Below, one piece after another: positions 15,705 to 22,407 of a DNA stretch of 28,399 nt. Source of the DNA: Candidatus Parcubacteria bacterium (GTDB taxonomy: Bacteria > Patescibacteriota > Minisyncoccia > Minisyncoccales > Minisyncoccaceae); assembly GCA_017992335.1 (NCBI GenBank), contig JAGOOU010000001.1:1-28399 (forward strand), written 5' to 3'. A program made the translations under genes and the position numbers. The notes under the pieces were generated by a model. The model was not told the origin of the DNA, did not search any database, and saw only the letters and a program-made list of their open reading frames with translations. How positions within the stretch are numbered: position 1 is the first letter of the stretch; each line of letters opens with the position of its first letter.

Positions 15705-16562
15705 ATGCCAGAACTACCAGAGGTAGAAACAATTGTAAGAGGGTTAGAAAAAAAAGTTCTTAATAGGACTTTTCTTAATATTTGGACTGACTCCAAAAAA
15801 ATATTTAAAGGTATCAGTTTTGAAGATTTTTCAAAAAAAATAAAGAATAAAAAAATTATTAAAATTAGAAGAAGGGGTAAAAACATTCTTTTCGATACGT
15901 CTCAAGGTTTTACACTATTGATTCACCAAAAGATTACAGGTCATTTGCTTATTGGTAAATGGAAAGAAAAAAATAATAAGTGGATTTCTTCTGAAAAAGG
16001 AGTCAAGCTTGAGGATCCAATGAATCAATCAATAAGAGTAATATTCTTTTTAGATAAAGATATGCAAATGGCTTTGTCTGATTTAAGAAAATTTGCCAAG
16101 ATTGAGCTTAAGACAACACAAGAAATAGAAAAAGAATTAAGTGTTCTTGGACCAGAGCCCTTAGATATTAGTTTTAAAGAATTTAAAAGCTTATTTTTAA
16201 AGAAGAAAGGCGTGATTAAGCAAGTTTTAATGGATCAAAATTTTATTGTTGGTATTGGCAATATCTATGCGAGCGATATTCTATGGGAAGCAAAAATCAA
16301 TCCTCAAAGAAGAATAGAGTCTTTAAAAGAAAAAGAATTAGAAAAGATATATAAATCAATGAAAGAAGTATTAAATCAATCAATTAAATTAAAAGGAGAT
16401 AGTTTTTCTGATTTTAGAACTATTTCAGGAGAAAAGGGAGGATATCACAATGTATCAAGAGTGTACGGAAAAGAAGGAGAGAGATGTAGGTGTGGAGGAA
16501 TAATAAAAAGAATAAAACAAGGAGGCAGAAGTTCTTTCTTTTGCCCAAATTGTCAAAAATAA
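15705..16562 (+). CDS. mutM: Formamidopyrimidine-DNA glycosylase (Fpg/MutM)
   Basis: A 285-residue base-excision repair glycosylase/lyase that removes 8-oxoguanine and ring-opened purines. The start MPELPEVETIVRGL gives the catalytic Pro2 and Glu3 after Met removal. The helix-two-turn-helix region has QNFIVGIGNIYASDILWEA. The C-terminal zinc finger carries CRCGG and CPNCQK with the intervening Arg of GGRSSFF that contacts the lesion. Length is slightly above the usual 270, from a short lysine-rich insert in the N-terminal domain near residue 90. It shares one base (TAATG) with holA. Confidence 0.96.
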   Translation: MPELPEVETIVRGLEKKVLNRTFLNIWTDSKKIFKGISFEDFSKKIKNKKIIKIRRRGKNILFDTSQGFTLLIHQKITGHLLIGKWKEKNNKWISSEKGVKLEDPMNQSIRVIFFLDKDMQMALSDLRKFAKIELKTTQEIEKELSVLGPEPLDISFKEFKSLFLKKKGVIKQVLMDQNFIVGIGNIYASDILWEAKINPQRRIESLKEKELEKIYKSMKEVLNQSIKLKGDSFSDFRTISGEKGGYHNVSRVYGKEGERCRCGGIIKRIKQGGRSSFFCPNCQK

Positions 16563-17455
16563 TGATTATTTTCCTTTTTGGAGAAGATACATATAGATTA
16601 AAAGAGAAGTTAAGCGAAATCAAAGAAGAGTATAAAAAGAAAAATACTAGTGGTTTTAATTTAAGATTTTTAGACGCTAAAGAAATACTTTTCGATGATT
16701 TTAAAAGTGAATTTTTGAGCGTATCAATGTTTAAAGAAAAAAAGTTAGTTGTTTTGTCTAATGTTTTTTCTAGCAATAAATTTAAAGAATCCTTTATGGA
16801 AAAAGGAGAAGCATTATTTGATTCTCCTAATATTATAATTATCTATGAGCCAGGTAATATTTCTTTAAAAGATAAACTAGTAAACTTTTTAAAGAAAAAA
16901 GCGAAAACAGAAGAATTCAAGCCATTAAGGTCAGATCAAGTTAAAAAATTTATTAAAAAGAAATTAGGAGAAAAAGATATAGATGAAGAAGCATTGTCTT
17001 TATTGATAGAATTTTCTTCGAGTGATTTGTGGAAAATATCAAAAGAAATAGAAAAATTGACGCATTATTCTAGAGAGAAGATAACAAAAAAAGATGTAGA
17101 GTTATTAGTTTCTCCTATTTATGATAATAATATTTTTGAAACAATAGATGCAATCGCAAGAAAAGAAAAAGAAAAAGCAATTAAATTATTAAAACGCCAT
17201 CTTGAAGAGGGAGACTCTGTCCCTTATCTTGTAACAATGATTGCTTATCAGTTAAGAAACATAATTAGTGTTAAGAGTTCAAACAATATTTCAATGAGTC
17301 CTTTCGTTTTGAGTAAATCAATGTCTCAAGCAAATAATTTTTCAATAGAAGAATTAAAGAAACTATATGAAAAAATAGCATTTTTAGATGCGGACATAAA
17401 AACAGGGCGAATAGACCCTGAATTTGCTTTAGACTTTTTAGTTTTTGATCTTTAA
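16562..17455 (+). CDS. holA: DNA polymerase III delta subunit (clamp loader)
   Basis: A 297-residue AAA+-like clamp loader subunit that opens the beta clamp. It begins MIIFLFGEDTYRLKEKL, the standard HolA opening. It continues with SMFKEKKLVVLSNV and NIIIIYEPG in the N-terminal domain, and SSDLWKISKEIEKLTHYS before the C-terminal collar, where DADIKTGRIDPEFALDFLV is typical. The ATG at 16562, overlapping the mutM stop by one base, is chosen over an in-frame TTG 72 nt upstream that adds an Arg/Lys-rich tail unlike the family. Its stop overlaps the convergent rpsT stop by 4 nt. Confidence 0.93.
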   Translation: MIIFLFGEDTYRLKEKLSEIKEEYKKKNTSGFNLRFLDAKEILFDDFKSEFLSVSMFKEKKLVVLSNVFSSNKFKESFMEKGEALFDSPNIIIIYEPGNISLKDKLVNFLKKKAKTEEFKPLRSDQVKKFIKKKLGEKDIDEEALSLLIEFSSSDLWKISKEIEKLTHYSREKITKKDVELLVSPIYDNNIFETIDAIARKEKEKAIKLLKRHLEEGDSVPYLVTMIAYQLRNIISVKSSNNISMSPFVLSKSMSQANNFSIEELKKLYEKIAFLDADIKTGRIDPEFALDFLVFDL

Positions 17456-17703
17456 GCTTTTTTAGCGATAACAGCCTTTCTCCTACTTCCTGTGTTTTTT
17501 TTCAAAACACCTGTTTTAACAGCTTTATCTATTGCTTTGTATATTTTAGGAAGCATCTTTGCTACTTCTTCTTTCTTTCCTTCCTTAGCTAAAATATTGG
17601 CTTGCTTTAAAAGCTCTTTCATTTCTTTTTTTCTTGAATCGTTCCCTTTCTTTCTTTTTAAACTTTGTCTAAGTTGTTTTTTAGCAGATTTTTTAATTGG
17701 CAT
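17452..17703 (-). CDS. rpsT: Small ribosomal subunit protein S20 (bS20)
   Basis: An 83-residue basic helical protein of the 30S subunit. It opens MPIKKSAKKQLRQS and shows the S20 repeats of Lys/Arg helices, with IYKAIDKAVKTGVLKKNTGSRRKA near the end split as IYKAIDKAVKTGVLKK then NTGSRRKA. The ATG at 17703 is preferred over the ATG six bases upstream. MPI- is the family-like start, and the -10 TATAAT places the transcription start at about that codon. The gene stands alone on the minus strand, divergent from ruvA and convergent with holA. Confidence 0.95.
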   Translation of the reverse strand: MPIKKSAKKQLRQSLKRKKGNDSRKKEMKELLKQANILAKEGKKEEVAKMLPKIYKAIDKAVKTGVLKKNTGSRRKAVIAKKA

Positions 17704-17709
17704 ATGCAT

Positions 17710-17740
17710 ATTATATACACTAAATCTTTAATTTATGCAA
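17710..17740 (-). promoter_or_regulatory. Promoter of rpsT, predicting a leaderless mRNA
   Basis: Read leftward, TTGCAT (17735-17740) precedes TATATAAT. With TATATA (17712-17717) the spacer is 17 nt; with TATAAT (17710-17715) it is 19 nt. TATAAT is 6 nt from the chosen ATG and directly abuts the alternative upstream ATG, which would then be untranscribed. Confidence 0.55.
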
Positions 17741-17767
17741 GGCCTTTTCTGAATTTACAAATAATGA

Positions 17768-17773
17768 TATATT
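17768..17773 (+). promoter_or_regulatory. -10 element of the ruvA promoter
   Basis: TATATT lies 7 nt before the ruvA ATG at 17781, in the same leaderless arrangement as other operon heads here. No convincing -35 hexamer is seen at 16-18 nt spacing. Confidence 0.4.
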
Positions 17774-17780
17774 GAAGCCA

Positions 17781-18323
17781 ATGATTAGCTTTATATCAGG
17801 CAAAATAGCCTTAAAAGACGATAAATCAGCAATAATTGAAAGACAAGGCCTTGGTTTTGAGGTTTTTTTATCAAAAACCAATTTAGATAAGATAAATATA
17901 GGAGAAGAAAGGAATTTTTACACCTTTCTTTTTGTGGGAGAGAAAAACATGGAGCTCTATGGATTTTTGTCTTTAGAAGAATTGGAGCTTTTTAAGATTT
18001 TAAAAAATGTTTCTGGTGTTGGGCCTAAAACTGCAATAATTTTATCTTCTGTTGGTTCAATAGAAAAATTAAAAGATTCTTTAGAAAAAGGAGAAGTTCC
18101 GGTTAAGGGCATTGGAGAGAAAAAGTTACAAAAGATTCTTTTGGAAATTTCAGGAAAAATTCAAGAAATTAAAAAGCCAGTTAAAAAAGACGAAGTCTAT
18201 AAAGCACTGTCTTCTTTAGGATTTTCAAAAGAAGAAATAAGCGAAGCAGTAATTAATATCCCTGAAGAAGTAAAAGACCCTGAAGAAAGGATAAAGCAAG
18301 CTTTAAGGTTTTTAGGAAAATGA
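17781..18323 (+). CDS. ruvA: Holliday junction branch migration protein RuvA
   Basis: A 180-residue protein that binds four-way junctions as a tetramer and docks RuvB. It starts MISFISGKIALK like the OB-fold N-terminus of the family. It has two helix-hairpin-helix motifs (VSGVGPKTAIILSS and VKGIGEKKLQKILLE) and a C-terminal three-helix domain (EVYKALSSLGFSKEEI) that contacts RuvB. The ATG at 17781 is preferred to an in-frame TTG 9 nt upstream, which falls inside the -10 region. It overlaps the next gene by 4 nt (ATGA). It is unlinked from ruvB and ruvC, which lie 8-10 kb to the left. Confidence 0.95.
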   Translation: MISFISGKIALKDDKSAIIERQGLGFEVFLSKTNLDKINIGEERNFYTFLFVGEKNMELYGFLSLEELELFKILKNVSGVGPKTAIILSSVGSIEKLKDSLEKGEVPVKGIGEKKLQKILLEISGKIQEIKKPVKKDEVYKALSSLGFSKEEISEAVINIPEEVKDPEERIKQALRFLGK

Positions 18324-19540
18324 TTAAAAAATTAATACCAGAATTTGTTAAAGACTATTATCATTTTTTTATTTCTTTTCTAGGAGCTTTTTTGAATGGT
18401 TTTCCTTCTAAGAAAATAAAAGTAATTGGAATTACCGGAACTAATGGTAAGTCAACAACTGTAAGTATTGTTATTAAGATTTTAGAAGAGGCTGGGTATA
18501 AGGTAGCTGCTTCTACTTCCATATTTTTTAAAGTAGGAGAAAAGATTGAAGAAAATAAATTAAAAATGACAATGCCGGGAAGATTTATTCTTCAGGGTTT
18601 TCTTAAAAAAGCAGTTCATGAAAAATGCGATTACGCGATTATAGAAGTTACATCAGAAGGAATTAAACAGCACAGGCATAGATTTATTGATTTTAAAACA
18701 GCTTTGATTACTAACTTAAATCCAGAGCACATAGAAGCCCACAAGGGTTTTGATAATTACAAAAAAGCAAAAGGAGAATTATTTAAAATAGTTAAAGATA
18801 CTCACATTATAAATATTGATGATGCTCATAAGGACTATTTTCTTTTATTTAAAGCAAAAAAGATAATTACTTATGGAATTGAAAATAAAGAAGCAGATAT
18901 AAGAGCAGAGGAAGTAAATGCTACTTATGAAGGAACTAGATTTAAAGTTCAGGGAATAGACTTTGAATCTAAATTATTATTTGATTTTAATGTATATAAT
19001 ATTCTTGCTGGAATAGCTATTGGTTCATCAGAAGGTATAAGTTTAGAAAAATGCAGATTAGGAGTTAAAAAAGTAGAACAAGTTCCAGGAAGAATGGAAG
19101 AAGTTGTTTCAAATCCTTTTAAAGTTTTTGTTGATTATGCTTTTACTCCTAATGCTTTAGAAAAAGTATATAAATTTTTAAAACCTAAAAATGGAAAATT
19201 AATCTGTGTTTTAGGAGCTTGTGGAGGAGGAAGAGATAAATGGAAAAGGCCAGTTTTAGGAGGCCTTGCAGAAAAATACGGAGATATTGTTATTGTTACT
19301 AATGAAGATCCTTATGATGAAAATCCAGAAGAAATCATTAATCAAGTTTCTGAAGGATCTCCAAAAGCAATTAAAATTTTAGATAGAAGAGAGGCGATTA
19401 AAAAAGCACTATCTTTTGCTGAAAAAGGAGATGTTGTTATAATCACTGGTAAGGGTTGTGAACCATGGATATGTTTGGCTAATGGTAAGAAAATTCCTTG
19501 GGATGATAGAAAAATAGTTAGAGAAGAGATGAGTTGCTAA
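18320..19540 (+). CDS. MurE-like Mur ligase lacking the N-terminal UDP-binding domain
   Basis: A 406-residue Mur ligase most like UDP-MurNAc-tripeptide synthetase, the cytosolic step adding the third peptide residue. The ATP loop GITGTNGKSTT is at 37-47, whereas MurE of usual length (about 480-500) has it near residue 110, so the N-terminal domain is absent. Family marks include TSEGIKQHR (111-119), NLNPEHIEAHKG, VPGRMEEV (255-262) and CGGGRDKWKRP. Altered sites are VDYAFTPNAL (271-280; usual DYAHTPDAL), EDPYDENP where DNPR stands in DAP-adding enzymes, and GKGCEPW (377-383; usual GKGHE). The amino acid it adds, or whether it acts on another muropeptide, cannot be told. Confidence 0.85.
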   Translation: MIKKLIPEFVKDYYHFFISFLGAFLNGFPSKKIKVIGITGTNGKSTTVSIVIKILEEAGYKVAASTSIFFKVGEKIEENKLKMTMPGRFILQGFLKKAVHEKCDYAIIEVTSEGIKQHRHRFIDFKTALITNLNPEHIEAHKGFDNYKKAKGELFKIVKDTHIINIDDAHKDYFLLFKAKKIITYGIENKEADIRAEEVNATYEGTRFKVQGIDFESKLLFDFNVYNILAGIAIGSSEGISLEKCRLGVKKVEQVPGRMEEVVSNPFKVFVDYAFTPNALEKVYKFLKPKNGKLICVLGACGGGRDKWKRPVLGGLAEKYGDIVIVTNEDPYDENPEEIINQVSEGSPKAIKILDRREAIKKALSFAEKGDVVIITGKGCEPWICLANGKKIPWDDRKIVREEMSC

Positions 19541-19568
19541 ATATGTTTTTTTATGTTAATAAAAAAGC

Positions 19569-19940
19569 ATGCAGCTCATTGACAATGTAATTGAAGAGCT
19601 TGGAGAAAAGAGAAAAGTATATTTGAAAAAAGCTAATCAAATTAGTGAAACAATTGAGCAAGTCAAGAAAATAGACTTAGATCAAAGCATGTTTCGAGTT
19701 AAGATTTACAGTAATTTGGTTTGGGACGGAGGGAAAGACCTTACTTTCCAGAAAAGAGGAAAATTAGAAGACATTCTGAAAGAAGCAATAAGAAATTTTG
19801 AGAGAATCAATAAAGGCAGAGGCAGGCCTCGTATAATGAGATGTAAAATTTATCTTTTCCTTGATCAAAAAGGCGGAAAGATTATTAAAATTCCGATTAA
19901 CGAAAAATGTTTTGAACATATAATTGAGGCACAAAAATAG
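19569..19940 (+). CDS. Conserved-looking hypothetical protein with an AT-hook-like GRGRPR motif
   Basis: A 123-residue protein that I do not recognise. It is predicted soluble and basic. The N-terminal half is helical and charged (NVIEELGEKRKVYLKKANQI). A middle segment has VWDGGKDLTF, and residues 83-88 read GRGRPR, which contains the RGRP core of AT-hook DNA-binding motifs. The C-terminus alternates like beta strands (CKIYLFLDQKGGKIIKIPI). It lies 28 nt after the MurE-like gene and ends in a terminator hairpin, so it may be the last gene of the ruvA operon. A nucleic-acid role is a guess from one short motif. Confidence 0.7.
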   Translation: MQLIDNVIEELGEKRKVYLKKANQISETIEQVKKIDLDQSMFRVKIYSNLVWDGGKDLTFQKRGKLEDILKEAIRNFERINKGRGRPRIMRCKIYLFLDQKGGKIIKIPINEKCFEHIIEAQK

Positions 19941-19950
19941 TGCTTTTTTT
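19927..19950 (+). terminator. Intrinsic terminator after the hypothetical gene
   Basis: AGGCAC (19927-19932) pairs with GTGCTT (19940-19945) around an A-rich loop and runs into a tract of T to 19950. The stop codon TAG lies in the loop and the first stem base. The stem is short, so termination may be partial. Confidence 0.55.
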
Positions 19951-19996
19951 CTTTATTTATGCTACTATAAACATAGTAACTTGGAAGGTGGTAATT

Positions 19997-20284
19997 TTGT
20001 TAAGAATTGGATTAGTATCGCCTAGCAGACCGTCTTACAATAACCCAAAGAAAAATTATAATGAAAATGAAGACGATGAAGATGATGAGACAGAAGAATA
20101 TGGTTTAAAATTAAACCCAGAAGATATATTTTATTCTTTTTTTTGCGAATATGCTTTAAATGCAGAAGGATATATTGATAATACTGTAGACCACTTTTTT
20201 CTGCTAACAGGATTTAAGAAATTTTCTCAAAATACTAAACTTGGGAAAAAAGACATGAATACATATTTTGGCAATCAGTATTGA
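19997..20284 (+). CDS. Small acidic hypothetical protein, TTG start
   Basis: A 95-residue protein with no recognised family. The TTG at 19997 is chosen because AAGGTGG (19985-19991), one of the few Shine-Dalgarno-like sequences in the window, sits 5 nt before it. An upstream GTG at 19940 falls within the preceding terminator and is unlikely. After a basic start (SRPSYNNPKKN) comes an acidic tract NENEDDEDDETEE (22-34), then an aromatic-rich region (IFYSFFCEYAL, DHFFLLTGF). It is a monocistronic unit between two terminators. TATAAA (19966-19971) could be its -10. Coding status is likely but not proven. Confidence 0.55.
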   Translation: MLRIGLVSPSRPSYNNPKKNYNENEDDEDDETEEYGLKLNPEDIFYSFFCEYALNAEGYIDNTVDHFFLLTGFKKFSQNTKLGKKDMNTYFGNQY

Positions 20285-20295
20285 TTGCCTTTTTT
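20270..20295 (+). terminator. Strong intrinsic terminator before the ATP synthase operon
   Basis: GGCAATCA (20270-20277) pairs perfectly with TGATTGCC (20282-20289) around a GTAT loop, followed by T6. It includes the TGA stop of the small acidic gene and abuts the -35 box of the next promoter. Confidence 0.9.
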
Positions 20296-20296
20296 C

Positions 20297-20324
20297 TTGA
20301 CAATAAAAGCTTTTTAGGTAATAT
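20297..20324 (+). promoter_or_regulatory. Promoter of the ATP synthase operon
   Basis: TTGACA (20297-20302), a 16-nt spacer and TAATAT (20319-20324) predict a start near 20331. The first transcribed bases can form a small hairpin (TGGCA-GGA-TGCCA, 20330-20342) followed by T8 at 20348-20355, all before the atpB ATG. Confidence 0.6.
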
Positions 20325-20360
20325 GTAATTGGCAGGATGCCAGATTATTTTTTTTAAAGC

Positions 20361-21068
20361 ATGAATGTACATATAGCTTTATCAGGAGAACCAATGTTAA
20401 ATATCTTGGGTATTGAAGTAACAAATACCTTTATTTTGAGCGTTTTAATAGGATTATTGATGATGATTTTTTTCTCCATGGCTTTTAGAAAAAAAGAAAT
20501 GGTTCCTAATAAAATACAGAATTTTTTTGAATGGATATTAGAAGCAGTGTTTAATTTGTTTGATGGAATTACTGGAGATAGAAAGAAAACAGAAGAAGTG
20601 TTCCCTTTGTCGGCAACACTTTTTTTATTTATTCTTTTTAACAATTTATTAGAAATAGTTCCAGGGTTGGGTGTTTTTCCGATTTTGAGATCTCCTAGCT
20701 CTGATTTACATTTTACTTTAGCTTTAGCTCTTTTCGGAATGGGTTTTGTCCATTTTTCAGCTTTAAAACAATTAGGGTTTTTTACTCACATGAAAAAATT
20801 CATTAATTTCAAAGACCCGATTATGTTTTTTGTAGGAATTCTAGAAGGAATAGGAGAATTTACAAAAGCTTTTTCATTGGGAGTTAGACTTTTTGGCAAT
20901 CTTTTTGCTGGAGAAGTCCTTCTAATGATTATTGGTTCTATGATTCCTTTTATTGCGCCCCTTCCTTTTATGGGATTAGAGCTTTTTGTTGCTTTTGTTC
21001 AAGCATTAGTGTTTTCATCATTAATTACAGTATTTTATGTCTTCCACACAGAAAAACACGAACATTAA
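20361..21068 (+). CDS. atpB: F-type ATP synthase subunit a
   Basis: A 235-residue integral membrane subunit that forms the ion half-channels beside the c ring. Five hydrophobic segments are visible. The essential arginine is Arg176 in SLGVRLFGNLFAGE. The RSPSSDLHFTLALAL block (110-124) matches the conserved PTSDLN-type region. It is first in the operon a, AtpI-like, c, b, delta, alpha, gamma, beta, epsilon. No Shine-Dalgarno sequence is seen before its ATG. It overlaps the AtpI-like gene by 32 nt if that gene starts at 21037. Confidence 0.96.
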   Translation: MNVHIALSGEPMLNILGIEVTNTFILSVLIGLLMMIFFSMAFRKKEMVPNKIQNFFEWILEAVFNLFDGITGDRKKTEEVFPLSATLFLFILFNNLLEIVPGLGVFPILRSPSSDLHFTLALALFGMGFVHFSALKQLGFFTHMKKFINFKDPIMFFVGILEGIGEFTKAFSLGVRLFGNLFAGEVLLMIIGSMIPFIAPLPFMGLELFVAFVQALVFSSLITVFYVFHTEKHEH

Positions 21069-21291
21069 TTTGAAATATGTGATTTTTTTAGGCAGCGAAT
21101 TAGGATTTTTGATTGCTTTGCCCTTAGTTGTTTGTATGTTTATAGGCTTGTTTTTTGATCAAAAATCTGGTAAGTTTCCATTGTTTACACTAGTATTTGC
21201 TTTTATTGGGATAGTGTTAACAATTATTGATGTATATAAGTTGGTATTGCCAATTATAGAAAAAGGTCAAATAAAAAATAATAATAAATAA
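21037..21291 (+). CDS. AtpI/AtpZ-like small membrane protein of the ATP synthase operon
   Basis: An 84-residue protein with two membrane helices (about 14-37 and 47-70) joined by FFDQKSGKFP. This fits the AtpZ/AtpI group that is thought to help c-ring assembly or ion supply for the F1Fo enzyme. Such genes normally precede atpB; here it lies between a and c. The start is uncertain. The ATG at 21037 overlaps atpB by 32 nt, while an in-frame TTG at 21070, just after the atpB stop, would trim 11 polar residues without touching the helices. Confidence 0.75.
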   Translation: MSSTQKNTNINLKYVIFLGSELGFLIALPLVVCMFIGLFFDQKSGKFPLFTLVFAFIGIVLTIIDVYKLVLPIIEKGQIKNNNK

Positions 21292-21303
21292 AATAATAAA
21301 AAC

Positions 21304-21525
21304 ATGGAACCATTAACAGGAATCGCTGCAGCAATAGCTATTGGAGTAGGAGCAATTGGACCAGCTATTGGTATTGGTATGATTGGATCTAAAGGATTGG
21401 AATCAATCGGTCGCAATCCAGAAGCAGCACAAAAAGTTCAAGGAGGCATGATTTTAGCTATTGCTTTTGCTGAAGCTATTGCTATTTATGCTTTTGTAAC
21501 CGCAATATTAATTATAGTATCTTAA
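21304..21525 (+). CDS. atpE: F-type ATP synthase subunit c
   Basis: A 73-residue hairpin proteolipid that forms the rotor ring. Helix 1 is glycine-rich (AIGVGAIGPAIGIG), the polar loop is SIGRNPEA, and helix 2 carries the ion-binding Glu57 in AFAEAIAIY. The sodium ligands known from Ilyobacter (Gln in helix 1 and Ser after the Glu) are Ile and Ala here, which points to proton coupling. It sits 12 nt after the AtpI-like gene and 1 nt before atpF. Confidence 0.97.
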   Translation: MEPLTGIAAAIAIGVGAIGPAIGIGMIGSKGLESIGRNPEAAQKVQGGMILAIAFAEAIAIYAFVTAILIIVS

Positions 21526-21526
21526 T

Positions 21527-22012
21527 ATGGAAGAAGGACTAACAATAGATTGGAAAGTTTTAATAGGGCAATTAATTAATTTTGCAATTCTTTTCTTTGT
21601 TTTAAAGAAATTTGCTTATGGCCCATTTTTGGATTTAATGAAAAAAAGAAGAGAGGAAATAGAAAAAGGAATTAATAAATCCAAAGAAGCAGAAGAAAAT
21701 CTTAATAAAATTAGAGAAGTAAAAGAAAGAGCAGATAAAGAAAACGAAGAAAAAAGAAAACAAATTATTCTTGAAGCTGAAAAACAAGGTAAAGAAAAAA
21801 TTAATGAATCAATTGCCTTGGCTGAAAAAGAAAAAGAAGCAATTCTTTTAAAAGCTCAAAAAGATGCTGAAATAATAAAAGAAAAAGAAAAAGAAAAAAC
21901 AGAGAGAAATTTAATCGAAAATTCTTTTGTTTTAGCAGAGAGCATTCTAAAAGAAAATATTGACGAAGAAAAGAACAAGAAGATTACAGAGGAATTTTTG
22001 AGAAAGATATGA
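21527..22012 (+). CDS. atpF: F-type ATP synthase subunit b
   Basis: A 161-residue peripheral stalk subunit. One membrane helix near the N-terminus (about 8-28, KVLIGQLINFAILFFVLKKF) is followed by FAYGPFLDLMKKRREEI and a long charged coiled coil with many Lys/Glu heptads up to about residue 140. It holds the alpha3beta3 head through delta. Only one b-type gene is present, implying a homodimeric stalk. Its stop overlaps atpH by 4 nt (ATGA). Confidence 0.95.
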   Translation: MEEGLTIDWKVLIGQLINFAILFFVLKKFAYGPFLDLMKKRREEIEKGINKSKEAEENLNKIREVKERADKENEEKRKQIILEAEKQGKEKINESIALAEKEKEAILLKAQKDAEIIKEKEKEKTERNLIENSFVLAESILKENIDEEKNKKITEEFLRKI

Positions 22013-22407
22013 AAAAAGAGAAAGAGGTAACATTTTTAGCAAGAGCATTATATTTATGCTTAAAAGAGAATCCAGAAAAAGGACAAGAATTTTTTTCTAA
22101 TTTAAAAAACATATTAGAAAAGAAAAAGGGTTTGATGTTGCCTGTTCTCAAGAAAACAGAAAGTATTTATAAAAAAGAAGAAAGAGTAGAAATAGTTTTA
22201 GCGAAGAATCTTAATCAAGATTCAAAAAGAGAATTAGAAGAAAAAATACAAAACATTCTTAAAGAAAAAAAAGAGATAAATTATTCTTTAGATGAAGGTC
22301 TTTTGGCAGGATTTAGATTAAAAACAAAAGACATCTTTATCAAAGCTTCTTTAAAAGATGTTTTGATAAAGATAAAAAAGAACTATGGACTTAATAGAAC
22401 AATTTAA
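22009..22407 (+). CDS. atpH: F-type ATP synthase subunit delta, short form
   Basis: A 132-residue subunit linking the b stalk to the alpha3beta3 head. The C-terminal signature is present (DEGLLAGFRLKTKDIFIKAS, close to the family's LIGGF-I pattern). The protein is about 45 residues shorter than the usual 175-180, mainly in the N-terminal helical domain that binds alpha. Assignment relies on this C-terminal block and the b-delta-alpha gene order. It overlaps atpA by 23 nt. Confidence 0.88.
   Translation: MKKEKEVTFLARALYLCLKENPEKGQEFFSNLKNILEKKKGLMLPVLKKTESIYKKEERVEIVLAKNLNQDSKRELEEKIQNILKEKKEINYSLDEGLLAGFRLKTKDIFIKASLKDVLIKIKKNYGLNRTI

Noticed and set aside
16490..16561. TTG start extending holA into mutM
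   Set aside because: The added basic stretch is the frame-shifted mutM zinc finger; the ATG at 16562 gives the standard HolA start and a TAATG junction.
19940..19996. GTG start giving the small acidic protein a hydrophobic N-terminus
   Set aside because: The GTG is part of the preceding terminator stem, while the TTG at 19997 has a Shine-Dalgarno-like sequence.
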